A DNA stretch of 7,016 nt. It comes from Eubacterium sp. (GTDB lineage Bacteria > Bacillota_A > Clostridia > Lachnospirales > Lachnospiraceae). The number at the start of each line of letters is the position of its first letter. Position 1 is the first letter of the stretch. Below are positions 1 to 4,833 of the stretch, in pieces. The stretch is from assembly GCA_023663915.1 (NCBI GenBank), contig JAMPGN010000217.1:1-7016 (forward strand), read 5' to 3'. Position numbers and translations under genes: made by a program. The notes beneath the pieces are model-generated. The model did not search any database. It was given only the letters and a program-made list of their open reading frames with translations, and had not been told where the DNA came from.

Positions 1-51
1 TACCCCGGAGGGGTTATAACTAAACCCCCATTTGAAATGGGGGTTGCTAAC
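1..51 (+). mobile_element. Probable end of an IS200/IS605 (TnpB-type) element, cut by the window edge
   Basis: Two palindromes sit close together. ACCCC (2-6) pairs with GGGGT (10-14) around GGA. AACCCCCATTT (23-33) pairs perfectly with AAATGGGGGTT (35-45) around a single G. Between them GTTATAAC (13-20) is itself a palindrome. The second stem is followed by GCTAAC and then by sequence that reads as the MBL gene on the minus strand. No T-run follows either stem, so this is not an intrinsic terminator. Subterminal hairpins without terminal inverted repeats are characteristic of IS200/IS605 ends, where the right end also forms the 3' part of the TnpB guide RNA. No transposase or tnpB is inside the window, so the family call is inference from shape and from the disruption of the adjacent gene. 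It could instead be another small palindromic repeat family. Confidence 0.45.
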
Positions 52-737
52 TTGGCGACGTGTAATTCCTGCGCGATCCGTCCCGCGTCCAAAGCTGTGC
101 TGTGGTGTTTTTCATAGGGCTGGAAGCGCTCCCTGTCGTGATACAGGCAAAAGGCTTCGCAAAGCAGCCAGTCCGCGTTTTCTACATATTGACGGCAGTT
201 TTCGTTATAAGGCTCGTCGCCGAGACAGGCGAGAGAGATTGTTTTGGATGATTCTTTGGAACCGCTTGCGATATTGGCGCGAAATCCGATCTGCGGTGTT
301 TTCGTCGAACGGATGTCAAAGACCTTGAACTGTATTTTTACGGCGGAAAATTCGTCGTCATTTTTGACTGCCGTAAAATGTATCTTTTCGTTGAGCGGGT
401 CATTTAATAAATACTGGCAGGATTTTTCGATATAGCACAGTCCGTCCTGTAAGCCATAGAGCGTAAAATTGCCGTGGTATTTCCCGTTCTTCATCATGGA
501 GTTTATTTTCCGGACTACCCATATTGCGCCCAGAATGTGATCTGTGTGTGCATGGGTGAGGAACATGGCTTTGATGGAGTTCCACTCGATACCGGCTTTG
601 TCCATCTGGGTCAGAATGCCGTTTCCGCCGCCGGCATCGACTAGCGCGGCGCCTTCTTCGTTCTGCATTATAAAACAGGTATTGTAGCATTTCGTTACCA
701 TGGCATGACCCGTGCCGAGCATGATCAGTTTTGTCAT
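1..737 (-). CDS. MBL-fold metal-dependent hydrolase, 3' end lost or replaced
   Basis: This is a metallo-beta-lactamase-fold hydrolase, probably a cytosolic phosphodiesterase or RNase Z-like enzyme of unknown substrate. From the ATG at 737 the N-terminus reads MTKLIMLGTGHAMVTKCYN. The metal-binding signature THAHTDH is at residues 61-67, a later metal-ligand Asp is in CLGDE (D174), and a HHSTA motif at 211-215 supplies the C-terminal His. AAAGGTGA upstream of 737 is a good ribosome binding site. The frame has no internal stop or frameshift. Family resemblance ends at about residue 229 (HVAKL). Relatives, as I remember them, continue with a strand of the type NLVLYHTED and roughly 30 more residues. 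Here the frame reads ATPISNGGL and onward through a palindromic element to the window edge without a stop. The gene is probably broken by that insertion, although the metal-site residues are all kept. Confidence 0.8.
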   Translation of the reverse strand, partial: MTKLIMLGTGHAMVTKCYNTCFIMQNEEGAALVDAGGGNGILTQMDKAGIEWNSIKAMFLTHAHTDHILGAIWVVRKINSMMKNGKYHGNFTLYGLQDGLCYIEKSCQYLLNDPLNEKIHFTAVKNDDEFSAVKIQFKVFDIRSTKTPQIGFRANIASGSKESSKTISLACLGDEPYNENCRQYVENADWLLCEAFCLYHDRERFQPYEKHHSTALDAGRIAQELHVAKLATPISNGGLVITPPG

Positions 738-812
738 AGCGTGTCACCTTTGATTCTTGGATTTAGAGTTATCATAACGATTTCTTGTTGTTTTTTAGTG
801 TTCAACATTTTT

Positions 813-821
813 ATTCTAGCA
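813..821 (-). promoter_or_regulatory. Extended -10 promoter for the MBL gene
   Basis: Reading the minus strand, TGCTAGAAT (821 down to 813) is an extended -10 element (TG-N-TAGAAT). The position 17 bp upstream has no good -35 hexamer, which is usual for TGn promoters. Predicted start of transcription is near 806, giving a leader of about 70 nt before the ATG at 737. Confidence 0.45.
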
Positions 822-889
822 TATACGTTTTCCGAATGCTATTCAATTCTGAACAAGTATATCAGCAGGCAAAGGAAAAAATTGTCTGA

Positions 890-933
890 TGATGCAACTT
901 TGATGCATATATGATGCAATTTTGATGCACTCG
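890..933 (+). repeat. Four 11-bp direct repeats (TGATGCA-N4), probable operator
   Basis: TGATGCA occurs exactly at 890, 901, 912 and 923. The four units are TGATGCAACTT, TGATGCATATA, TGATGCAATTT and TGATGCACTCG. The 11-bp period puts all copies on nearly the same face of the helix. OmpR/PhoB-family response regulators bind tandem direct repeats of this spacing, and PhoB boxes end about 10 bp before the -10 element. Here the last TGATGCA ends 9 bp before TATGAT (939-944). The array therefore looks like an activator site for the rightward cluster. It lies about 70 bp upstream of the divergent MBL promoter start and could serve both. The rest of the 738-1030 gap shows only the promoter elements listed separately. 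Confidence 0.6.
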
Positions 934-938
934 TATTT

Positions 939-944
939 TATGAT
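939..944 (+). promoter_or_regulatory. -10 element (TATGAT) of an activator-type promoter
   Basis: TATGAT matches TATAAT at five of six positions. The hexamer 17 bp upstream (916-921, GCAATT) is a poor -35 and is overlapped by the TGATGCA repeats. That is the arrangement expected where a bound activator replaces -35 contacts. Predicted transcription start is about 951, leaving an 80-nt leader to the ATG at 1031. Confidence 0.45.
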
Positions 945-965
945 ATTAGAGAGCGAAATGTTGAT

Positions 966-994
966 TTGACACGCAGGCAGACCGCGTGGAGAAT
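966..994 (+). promoter_or_regulatory. Alternative promoter, perfect -35 with weak -10
   Basis: TTGACA at 966-971 is a consensus -35. A 17-bp spacer leads to GAGAAT (989-994), which matches TATAAT at only four positions. If used, transcription would start near 1001. That would exclude the GTG at 986 as a start codon but not the ATGs at 1031 or 1196. It may be a second promoter or a chance match. Confidence 0.3.
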
Positions 995-1030
995 CATGAT
1001 AAAATACGGACAAAGCAGGAGAATTGCAGG

Positions 1031-2200
1031 ATGAACAAACAGAAGAATGTCAACAGGCATGTGGAAGCAAATTTAAGGAAAAGCAACGAAAAGTGTGTGG
1101 AAGCGAATTTAAGGAAAAGCAACGAAAAGTGTGTGGAAGCAAATTCAAGGAAGGGCAACGGAAAGCATGTCGGAGAGAATGCAGGAAAGAATACCATGAG
1201 AAAAGGCATCAAGGGAATAGCTCTTGCCATGTCGATAGCTTTTGTCACAATATTGCTGGCGGGATGTCAGAAATCAGTACGGGCGGAAACTTTTTCACAG
1301 CAGGAAACACAACAAGAACCGGAAGAAACACAGATATCAGGGGATGCCAGCGTAAACCAAGAGAATATACAATCCCTGTCAAGCGGTAGAGAAAATCAAG
1401 AAGGCGTTCAAGTATCGTCGGATAATAGCTCGATCTCAAATTCTTACAACTTCGCCGCACAGAAGCAGCCGCCAGAAGGATGGGAATTAACGCTTGCCAC
1501 AGAAGACTGGGGGCTTTCCTTCGGGGAATCGGGCACACAGCCGACAGGGAACGCGCTGCCGGAAGATTTGGCATGGTATGATGCCTACTATGTGGGAGAT
1601 GACAGCGGGAAAGTCATTTACTTAACGTTTGACTGCGGTTATGAGAACGGCAACACTGAGCCGATTTTGGACGCGCTAAAGAAGCATAATGTGCAGGCGA
1701 CCTTTTTTGTGGTGGGGCATTTCCTGGAGACGGCTCCCGATCTGGTTAGGCGTATGGTGGAAGACGGACATGCGGTGGGAAACCATACCTACCACCACCT
1801 TGATATGCCGACCATTTCCGACCGGGAGACTTTTCAGAAGGAGCTGGACGATGTGGCGGATCTTTTCTATGAGATTACGGGAGCAAAACTTTCCCCCTAC
1901 TATCGTCCGCCGCAGGGCAAGTGCAACGTGAATAATCTGAAAATGGCACAGGAATCCGGATACTATACGATATTCTGGAGTCTGGCGTATGTGGACTGGA
2001 ATCAGGACAGCCAGCCCAGTCATGAGGAAGCGTTTGGCAAACTCACCGGGCGCATACATCCGGGAGCGGTTGTGCTTCTCCACAACACATCTTCCACCAA
2101 CGGGGAGGTTCTGGACGAGCTTCTGACAAAATGGGAAGAGATGGGGTATACATTCAGACCATTGTCGGAGCTTGTGGCAGATACGGAAAGAGAATCATAA
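1031..2200 (+). CDS. pdaA: PdaA-like delta-lactam-biosynthetic de-N-acetylase, lipoprotein
   Basis: This is a NodB-fold polysaccharide deacetylase of the PdaA subgroup. In Bacillus, PdaA removes acetyl groups from N-acetylmuramic acid so that muramic delta-lactam can form in the spore cortex; the same role here is inferred. In 389-aa numbering the motifs are TFDCGYENG (199-207, catalytic Asp 201), HTYHH (252-256, His 252 and His 256 as metal ligands), RPPQG (292-296), FWSLAYVDW, and LLHN (His 351). A lipoprotein signal with lipobox LLAGC (Cys 79) puts it on the outer face of the membrane, followed by a Gln/Glu/Ser-rich linker. The start is uncertain. The ATG at 1031 has AGGAG at 1017-1021. 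A GTG at 986 is also in frame. The ATG at 1196, with AGGAAAG at 1183-1189, would give a normal-length signal peptide (Cys 24) and a 334-aa protein. The Cys in TFDCG replaces the usual second Asp or Asn. It is the first gene of a three-gene cluster. Confidence 0.88.
   Translation: MNKQKNVNRHVEANLRKSNEKCVEANLRKSNEKCVEANSRKGNGKHVGENAGKNTMRKGIKGIALAMSIAFVTILLAGCQKSVRAETFSQQETQQEPEETQISGDASVNQENIQSLSSGRENQEGVQVSSDNSSISNSYNFAAQKQPPEGWELTLATEDWGLSFGESGTQPTGNALPEDLAWYDAYYVGDDSGKVIYLTFDCGYENGNTEPILDALKKHNVQATFFVVGHFLETAPDLVRRMVEDGHAVGNHTYHHLDMPTISDRETFQKELDDVADLFYEITGAKLSPYYRPPQGKCNVNNLKMAQESGYYTIFWSLAYVDWNQDSQPSHEEAFGKLTGRIHPGAVVLLHNTSSTNGEVLDELLTKWEEMGYTFRPLSELVADTERES
1061..1168 (+). repeat. Three 36-bp tandem repeats at the 5' end of the pdaA-like gene
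   Basis: Copies occupy 1061-1096, 1097-1132 and 1133-1168, with a decayed partial fourth copy to about 1192. Copies 1 and 2 differ at one base (GCA to GCG); copy 3 differs at several. In the gene's frame each unit reads VEANLRKSNEKC or a variant, a strongly charged dodecapeptide. The unit carries an AAGGAA stretch resembling a ribosome binding site. The array lies between the ATG at 1031 and the ATG at 1196, so it is either an odd N-terminal extension ahead of the signal peptide or untranslated leader. Its near identity points to recent slippage-type duplication. Confidence 0.8.
1183..1198 (+). promoter_or_regulatory. Ribosome binding site and alternative start of the deacetylase
   Basis: AGGAAAG (1183-1189) lies 6 nt before an in-frame ATG at 1196. 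Translation from here begins MRKGIKGIALAM and reaches the lipobox LAGC at residue 24, the classic length of a lipoprotein signal peptide. By biology this is the most natural start, although the upstream ATG at 1031 has the stronger Shine-Dalgarno sequence. Confidence 0.45.
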
Positions 2201-2213
2201 GGGGTCTACAAGA

Positions 2214-2762
2214 ATGCAAACTATATCAGAAACGGTATTCGAGGTAAACGGACAAAATTACACAATCGAGAAACTACTCGGCAAGGGCAAAGGCGGCTAT
2301 TCCTATCTTGTGTCCGACGGGGCAAAACGGTTTGTCCTAAAGCAGATTCACCATGAACCCTGCGACTATTATCAATTCGGCAATAAACTAGAAGCGGAAC
2401 GAAACGACTATGACAGACTGAAAAGAATCGGTATCCGAATCCCACAGATGATAGAGGTAGATATGGAAAAAGAGCGCATTCTGAAAGAGTATATAGCTGG
2501 TGAAACCATATATGCTCTCGTGCTTCAAGACCGAATGAAAGAAATCTATTTCGACCAGATCAAGGAAATGTGCAGACTGCTCTATCCCGCGCACACGAAT
2601 ATCGATTATTTCCCGACAAATTTTGTTGTCCAAGATGATGAAATTTATTATATTGATTTCGAGTGCAATGATTATATGGAAGAGTGGAATTTCGAGAACT
2701 GGGGCGTAAAATATTGGTCGAAGACCGAGGAATTTCTGGCGTATGTTAAGGAGCATTCATGA
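2214..2762 (+). CDS. Small protein-kinase-like phosphotransferase
   Basis: This 182-aa cytosolic protein has the core marks of the protein-kinase fold. A glycine-rich loop, GKGKGGYSYLV, is at residues 23-33. A VAIK-type lysine lies in FVLKQI (Lys 43). A catalytic-loop motif, DYFPTN (131-136), matches D-x-x-P-x-N of HRDLKPEN. A metal-binding DFE (148-150) stands in place of DFG. There is almost nothing after this, so the C-lobe is minimal, as in RIO/Bud32/Kdo-kinase-like families. The substrate is unknown and could be a protein or a small molecule. The start at 2214 is chosen because AAGGGG (2199-2204) lies 9 nt upstream and overlaps the stop of the deacetylase gene; only 13 nt separate the two. 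An in-frame start at 2172 would overlap the deacetylase and lacks support. The stop overlaps the start of the next gene (ATGA), implying coupled translation. Confidence 0.75.
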   Translation: MQTISETVFEVNGQNYTIEKLLGKGKGGYSYLVSDGAKRFVLKQIHHEPCDYYQFGNKLEAERNDYDRLKRIGIRIPQMIEVDMEKERILKEYIAGETIYALVLQDRMKEIYFDQIKEMCRLLYPAHTNIDYFPTNFVVQDDEIYYIDFECNDYMEEWNFENWGVKYWSKTEEFLAYVKEHS

Positions 2763-3517
2763 TGCATAGGATAGGGATCATTTCGGACACACATGGGCTG
2801 CTCCGCCCGGAAGTGGCGGATGCTTTGCAGGGCTGTGATGCGATACTGCACGGCGGGGACATCAGCAGTCCTGCAATTTTGGAGAAACTCAACGAAATCG
2901 CGCCGACGTATGCCGTGCGAGGCAACAACGATAAAGAGTGGGCGAAGGGCTTACCGGAGACACTCTCGGTTGAGCTGTATGGAATCCGTTTCTTTATGGT
3001 ACACAACAAAAAATATATCCCGAAAGATTTGGATAACGTTGACATCATCGTTTACGGGCATTCGCACAAATATGAGGAAAAGCGCATGGACGGACGGCTT
3101 ATGCTCAATCCGGGAAGCTGCGGACCAAGAAGGTTTACGCAGCCGATCACCTTTGCAGTGCTTGAGACGGCAGGCGACACTTCCTATCGGATAGAAAAGA
3201 TGGAGATTGCATACAAGATGGGAAATTCGAGCGCAGCAAAAACAAGCGCGGCGAAAATGAATGCGGCAAAGACAGATGCAGCAAAAACGAACGTGGTAAA
3301 GACAGGCACAGAGAAAGACCTGTTGGAAGAAATACGATCCATTAATGTAAAAAAGACGGTCAAGGCGGTAATGCGTGATACCGATAAAAAGTTATCCGTC
3401 ACAGAAATTGCCGCAAAGAACGGAATCAGTGAGGACTTGGCGGAGCAGATCTGCCGCCTGTATCTGACGCATCCGGGCGTAAGCGCAGATGGGATCATGG
3501 GGAAGATGGGATTGTAG
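2762..3517 (+). CDS. YfcE-like metallophosphoesterase with extra C-terminal domain
   Basis: This is a calcineurin-like phosphoesterase of the YfcE/MJ0936 type, which hydrolyse phosphodiesters or phosphomonoesters with two metal ions. Numbering is from the ATG at 2762 (251 aa). Metal-site motifs are SDTHG (Asp 9, His 11), HGGD (Asp 33), RGNND (Asn 55), His 81, and GHSH (His 100, His 102), followed by NPGSCGPRR (116-124). The catalytic domain ends near residue 150, the usual full length of the family. A linker of five pentapeptide repeats (157-181) then leads to a 65-residue helical domain ending THPGVSADGIMGKMGL, with a helix-turn-helix-like stretch LSVTEIAAKNGISEDLAEQI. Two adjacent ATGs (2759 and 2762) follow AAGGAG at 2748-2753; 2762 has the better 8-nt spacing. 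The overlap with the kinase-like gene suggests the two work together. Confidence 0.85.
   Translation: MHRIGIISDTHGLLRPEVADALQGCDAILHGGDISSPAILEKLNEIAPTYAVRGNNDKEWAKGLPETLSVELYGIRFFMVHNKKYIPKDLDNVDIIVYGHSHKYEEKRMDGRLMLNPGSCGPRRFTQPITFAVLETAGDTSYRIEKMEIAYKMGNSSAAKTSAAKMNAAKTDAAKTNVVKTGTEKDLLEEIRSINVKKTVKAVMRDTDKKLSVTEIAAKNGISEDLAEQICRLYLTHPGVSADGIMGKMGL
3230..3304 (+). repeat. 15-bp repeats encoding a (S/N/D)AAKT linker
   Basis: Five consecutive 15-bp units encode SAAKT, SAAKM, NAAKT, DAAKT and NVVKT, followed by a decayed GTEK. They form an Ala/Lys-rich, probably extended or helical, linker between the phosphoesterase domain and the C-terminal helical domain. Drift at third codon positions shows that the array is older than the 36-bp array at 1061. 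Confidence 0.75.
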
Positions 3518-3546
3518 GAGCGGGAATTGAATCGTGGATAGAACGG

Positions 3547-3577
3547 TTAATCATTCTGGGTAAATTACCGATATAAT
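3547..3577 (+). promoter_or_regulatory. Promoter of the unrecognised 357-aa gene
   Basis: A perfect -10 TATAAT lies at 3572-3577. The best upstream -35 candidate is TTAATC (3547-3552) with a long 19-bp spacer, so the promoter may need an activator. A small palindrome, GGTAA-A-TTACC (3559-3569), fills the spacer and could be an operator. Predicted transcription start is about 3584, giving a leader of about 30 nt. No terminator for the upstream gene is visible between 3518 and 3570. Confidence 0.55.
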
Positions 3578-3613
3578 ACACAGAATTATAAATGTTTCGG
3601 AATGGAGAGTAAG

Positions 3614-4687
3614 ATGGGAATTGATATTTATCAAAACTACAGTCAATTTTACAAGGGAACAGAGCCATTAAAAACCTATGGTTCAAGTGAAAAGGGGAAA
3701 ACAAAACTTGTCCGTTATGAGTTCAATACAACGGATGAAAAAGGTAACAAGATAATGGATCAAATGAGCAGGGAAGAAACCTTGCAGGCAATGAAAGAAA
3801 TTTCTGCCCAATATGGCGATGATGTGCTGGTACAGTTTTCCGGAGATGGAATGGCAAAGCTCATTGAGGGCAGGAAAGGCTATTTAGACGGACCGCTTAG
3901 TGATGAGGAAGCGGCGGCGAAAGCTGCAAAACAGGCTGAATTTGACGGCACTGTGGTACAACTGGAAAATACGCATCGTATCGTCATAGCCAATGTGCAG
4001 ACAAATGACAAGCTGTATAACAGTCTTGCAGGGGCGGATGAAGAAGTGGTAAAGGCGGCAAATGGAATTATCAAGAATTATTTTCTGCCCAATCAAGTAT
4101 CTGGTATGTCTGAGGATGAACGGAAGGCAATGATTGCCTTTGGCATGGAGGAAGCAAAATATCTGGCTGAAAATTATTTAGATCAGGAACATAGCGGGGC
4201 GTTTTTGTCTGCTATGGAGACGATCGCAAAGTATGGCATGAATGGTGTGGTGTCAGAAAATGGTACCGTTACTTATTCGATTGAAAAAGGATTAAACGCT
4301 GCCGAGACAGTCAGCGATATGGATATATTGAAAGCAAAAGCCCCTGATTTATACAATGAAATCAACGAGTTGAACCAACGTATCATAAACCATAAACCCG
4401 GAGAAAAATTCGGGGCTAAATTTCTGGAATTATATAAGAGGGCAGAAAAGGTATTGGAGGGAACAAATGCGAAAGGGGAAACCAATCGTGAAGCTGCCGT
4501 AAAAGAATATAAAAAATGGGAAGAAGAGACAGCAAAGACAGAACTTCCCCAGATTTTCAAGAATATAAAATATACAAGTATTCCGTCATTTTTTGAGAGC
4601 CTGCAAAACCAGAGCCAGTTATCGAATGATTGGCTCAATAGCAGTATGGCGCGTTTTATGAAATGGCTGGCTCCAAACGACAGATAA
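3614..4687 (+). CDS. Unrecognised 357-aa soluble protein
   Basis: I do not recognise the family. The ATG at 3614 is chosen because GGAGAG (3604-3609) gives a 6-nt spacing; an ATG at 3602 is in frame but overlaps that site. The protein begins MGIDIYQNYSQFYKGTEPLK. It has no signal peptide or membrane segment, and I see no cysteine. The first ~75 residues mix strands and helices (LVRYEFNTTDEKGNKIMDQM, then a QYGDDVLVQFSGDG segment). The rest is rich in Glu, Lys and Ala and looks mainly helical, including an EEAAAKAAKQAEF stretch near residue 100 and a charged helix EAAVKEYKKWEEETAK near 298. The C-terminus ends in an aromatic stretch, RFMKWLAPNDR. By eye it is more AT-rich than glnA, and it is transcribed alone from its own promoter. 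A cytosolic or structural role is possible, but no function is assigned. Confidence 0.8.
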   Translation: MGIDIYQNYSQFYKGTEPLKTYGSSEKGKTKLVRYEFNTTDEKGNKIMDQMSREETLQAMKEISAQYGDDVLVQFSGDGMAKLIEGRKGYLDGPLSDEEAAAKAAKQAEFDGTVVQLENTHRIVIANVQTNDKLYNSLAGADEEVVKAANGIIKNYFLPNQVSGMSEDERKAMIAFGMEEAKYLAENYLDQEHSGAFLSAMETIAKYGMNGVVSENGTVTYSIEKGLNAAETVSDMDILKAKAPDLYNEINELNQRIINHKPGEKFGAKFLELYKRAEKVLEGTNAKGETNREAAVKEYKKWEEETAKTELPQIFKNIKYTSIPSFFESLQNQSQLSNDWLNSSMARFMKWLAPNDR

Positions 4688-4714
4688 ACTCATAATCTCG
4701 CAAGTGCGCATAGC

Positions 4715-4743
4715 TCGATTTTTTCATCCCGATATGCTATACT
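4715..4743 (+). promoter_or_regulatory. Extended -10 promoter of glnA
   Basis: TGCTATACT (4735-4743) is an extended -10 element with TATACT at 4738-4743. A weak -35, TCGATT (4715-4720), lies 17 bp upstream. Predicted transcription start is about 4750, leaving an 84-nt leader. I see no clear GlnR-type (TGTnA-N7-TnACA) operator. Confidence 0.5.
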
Positions 4744-4755
4744 GAAATTATCATA

Positions 4756-4794
4756 CAGACCAAGCGCTATAAAATGGTGGAAAGGCTTGATCTG
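4756..4794 (+). promoter_or_regulatory. Inverted repeat in the glnA leader
   Basis: CAGACCAAGC (4756-4765) and GCTTGATCTG (4785-4794) are complementary at nine of ten positions (one C-A mismatch) and enclose a 19-nt loop. Lying a few bases after the predicted transcription start, it could form an RNA hairpin at the 5' end of the glnA message or be a DNA operator. It is not followed by a T-run and so is not an intrinsic terminator. It does not resemble the paired short hairpins bound by ANTAR regulators. Confidence 0.4.
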
Positions 4795-4833
4795 ATCTAT
4801 ACACTAAGGGAAATCTGAAAGGAGCAGGGGGTT

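Noticed and set aside
23..45. Intrinsic terminator for the MBL gene
   Set aside because: The stem is strong but is followed on neither strand by a T-run, and it lies inside the still-open MBL frame.
705..914. Possible 69-aa membrane peptide on the plus strand across the MBL start and the control region
   Set aside because: It has a hydrophobic stretch but no ribosome binding site, overlaps the start of the MBL gene, and its end coincides with the TGATGCA repeats. The hydrophobicity follows from T-rich intergenic DNA.
890..1168. CRISPR array
   Set aside because: The two repeat sets have 11-bp and 36-bp periods with no spacers between units, and no cas genes are nearby.
1024..1389. 121-codon Cys/Lys-rich frame overlapping the 36-bp repeats
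   Set aside because: It is a second-frame reading of the deacetylase gene; the repeats keep more than one frame open. There is no domain, and it stops inside the gene.
4690..4726. Terminator after the 357-aa gene, ahead of TTTTTT (4720-4725)
   Set aside because: Only very short stems (CGC/GCG) can be drawn before the T-run, and they are not adjacent to it. The T-run more likely belongs to the glnA promoter spacer.
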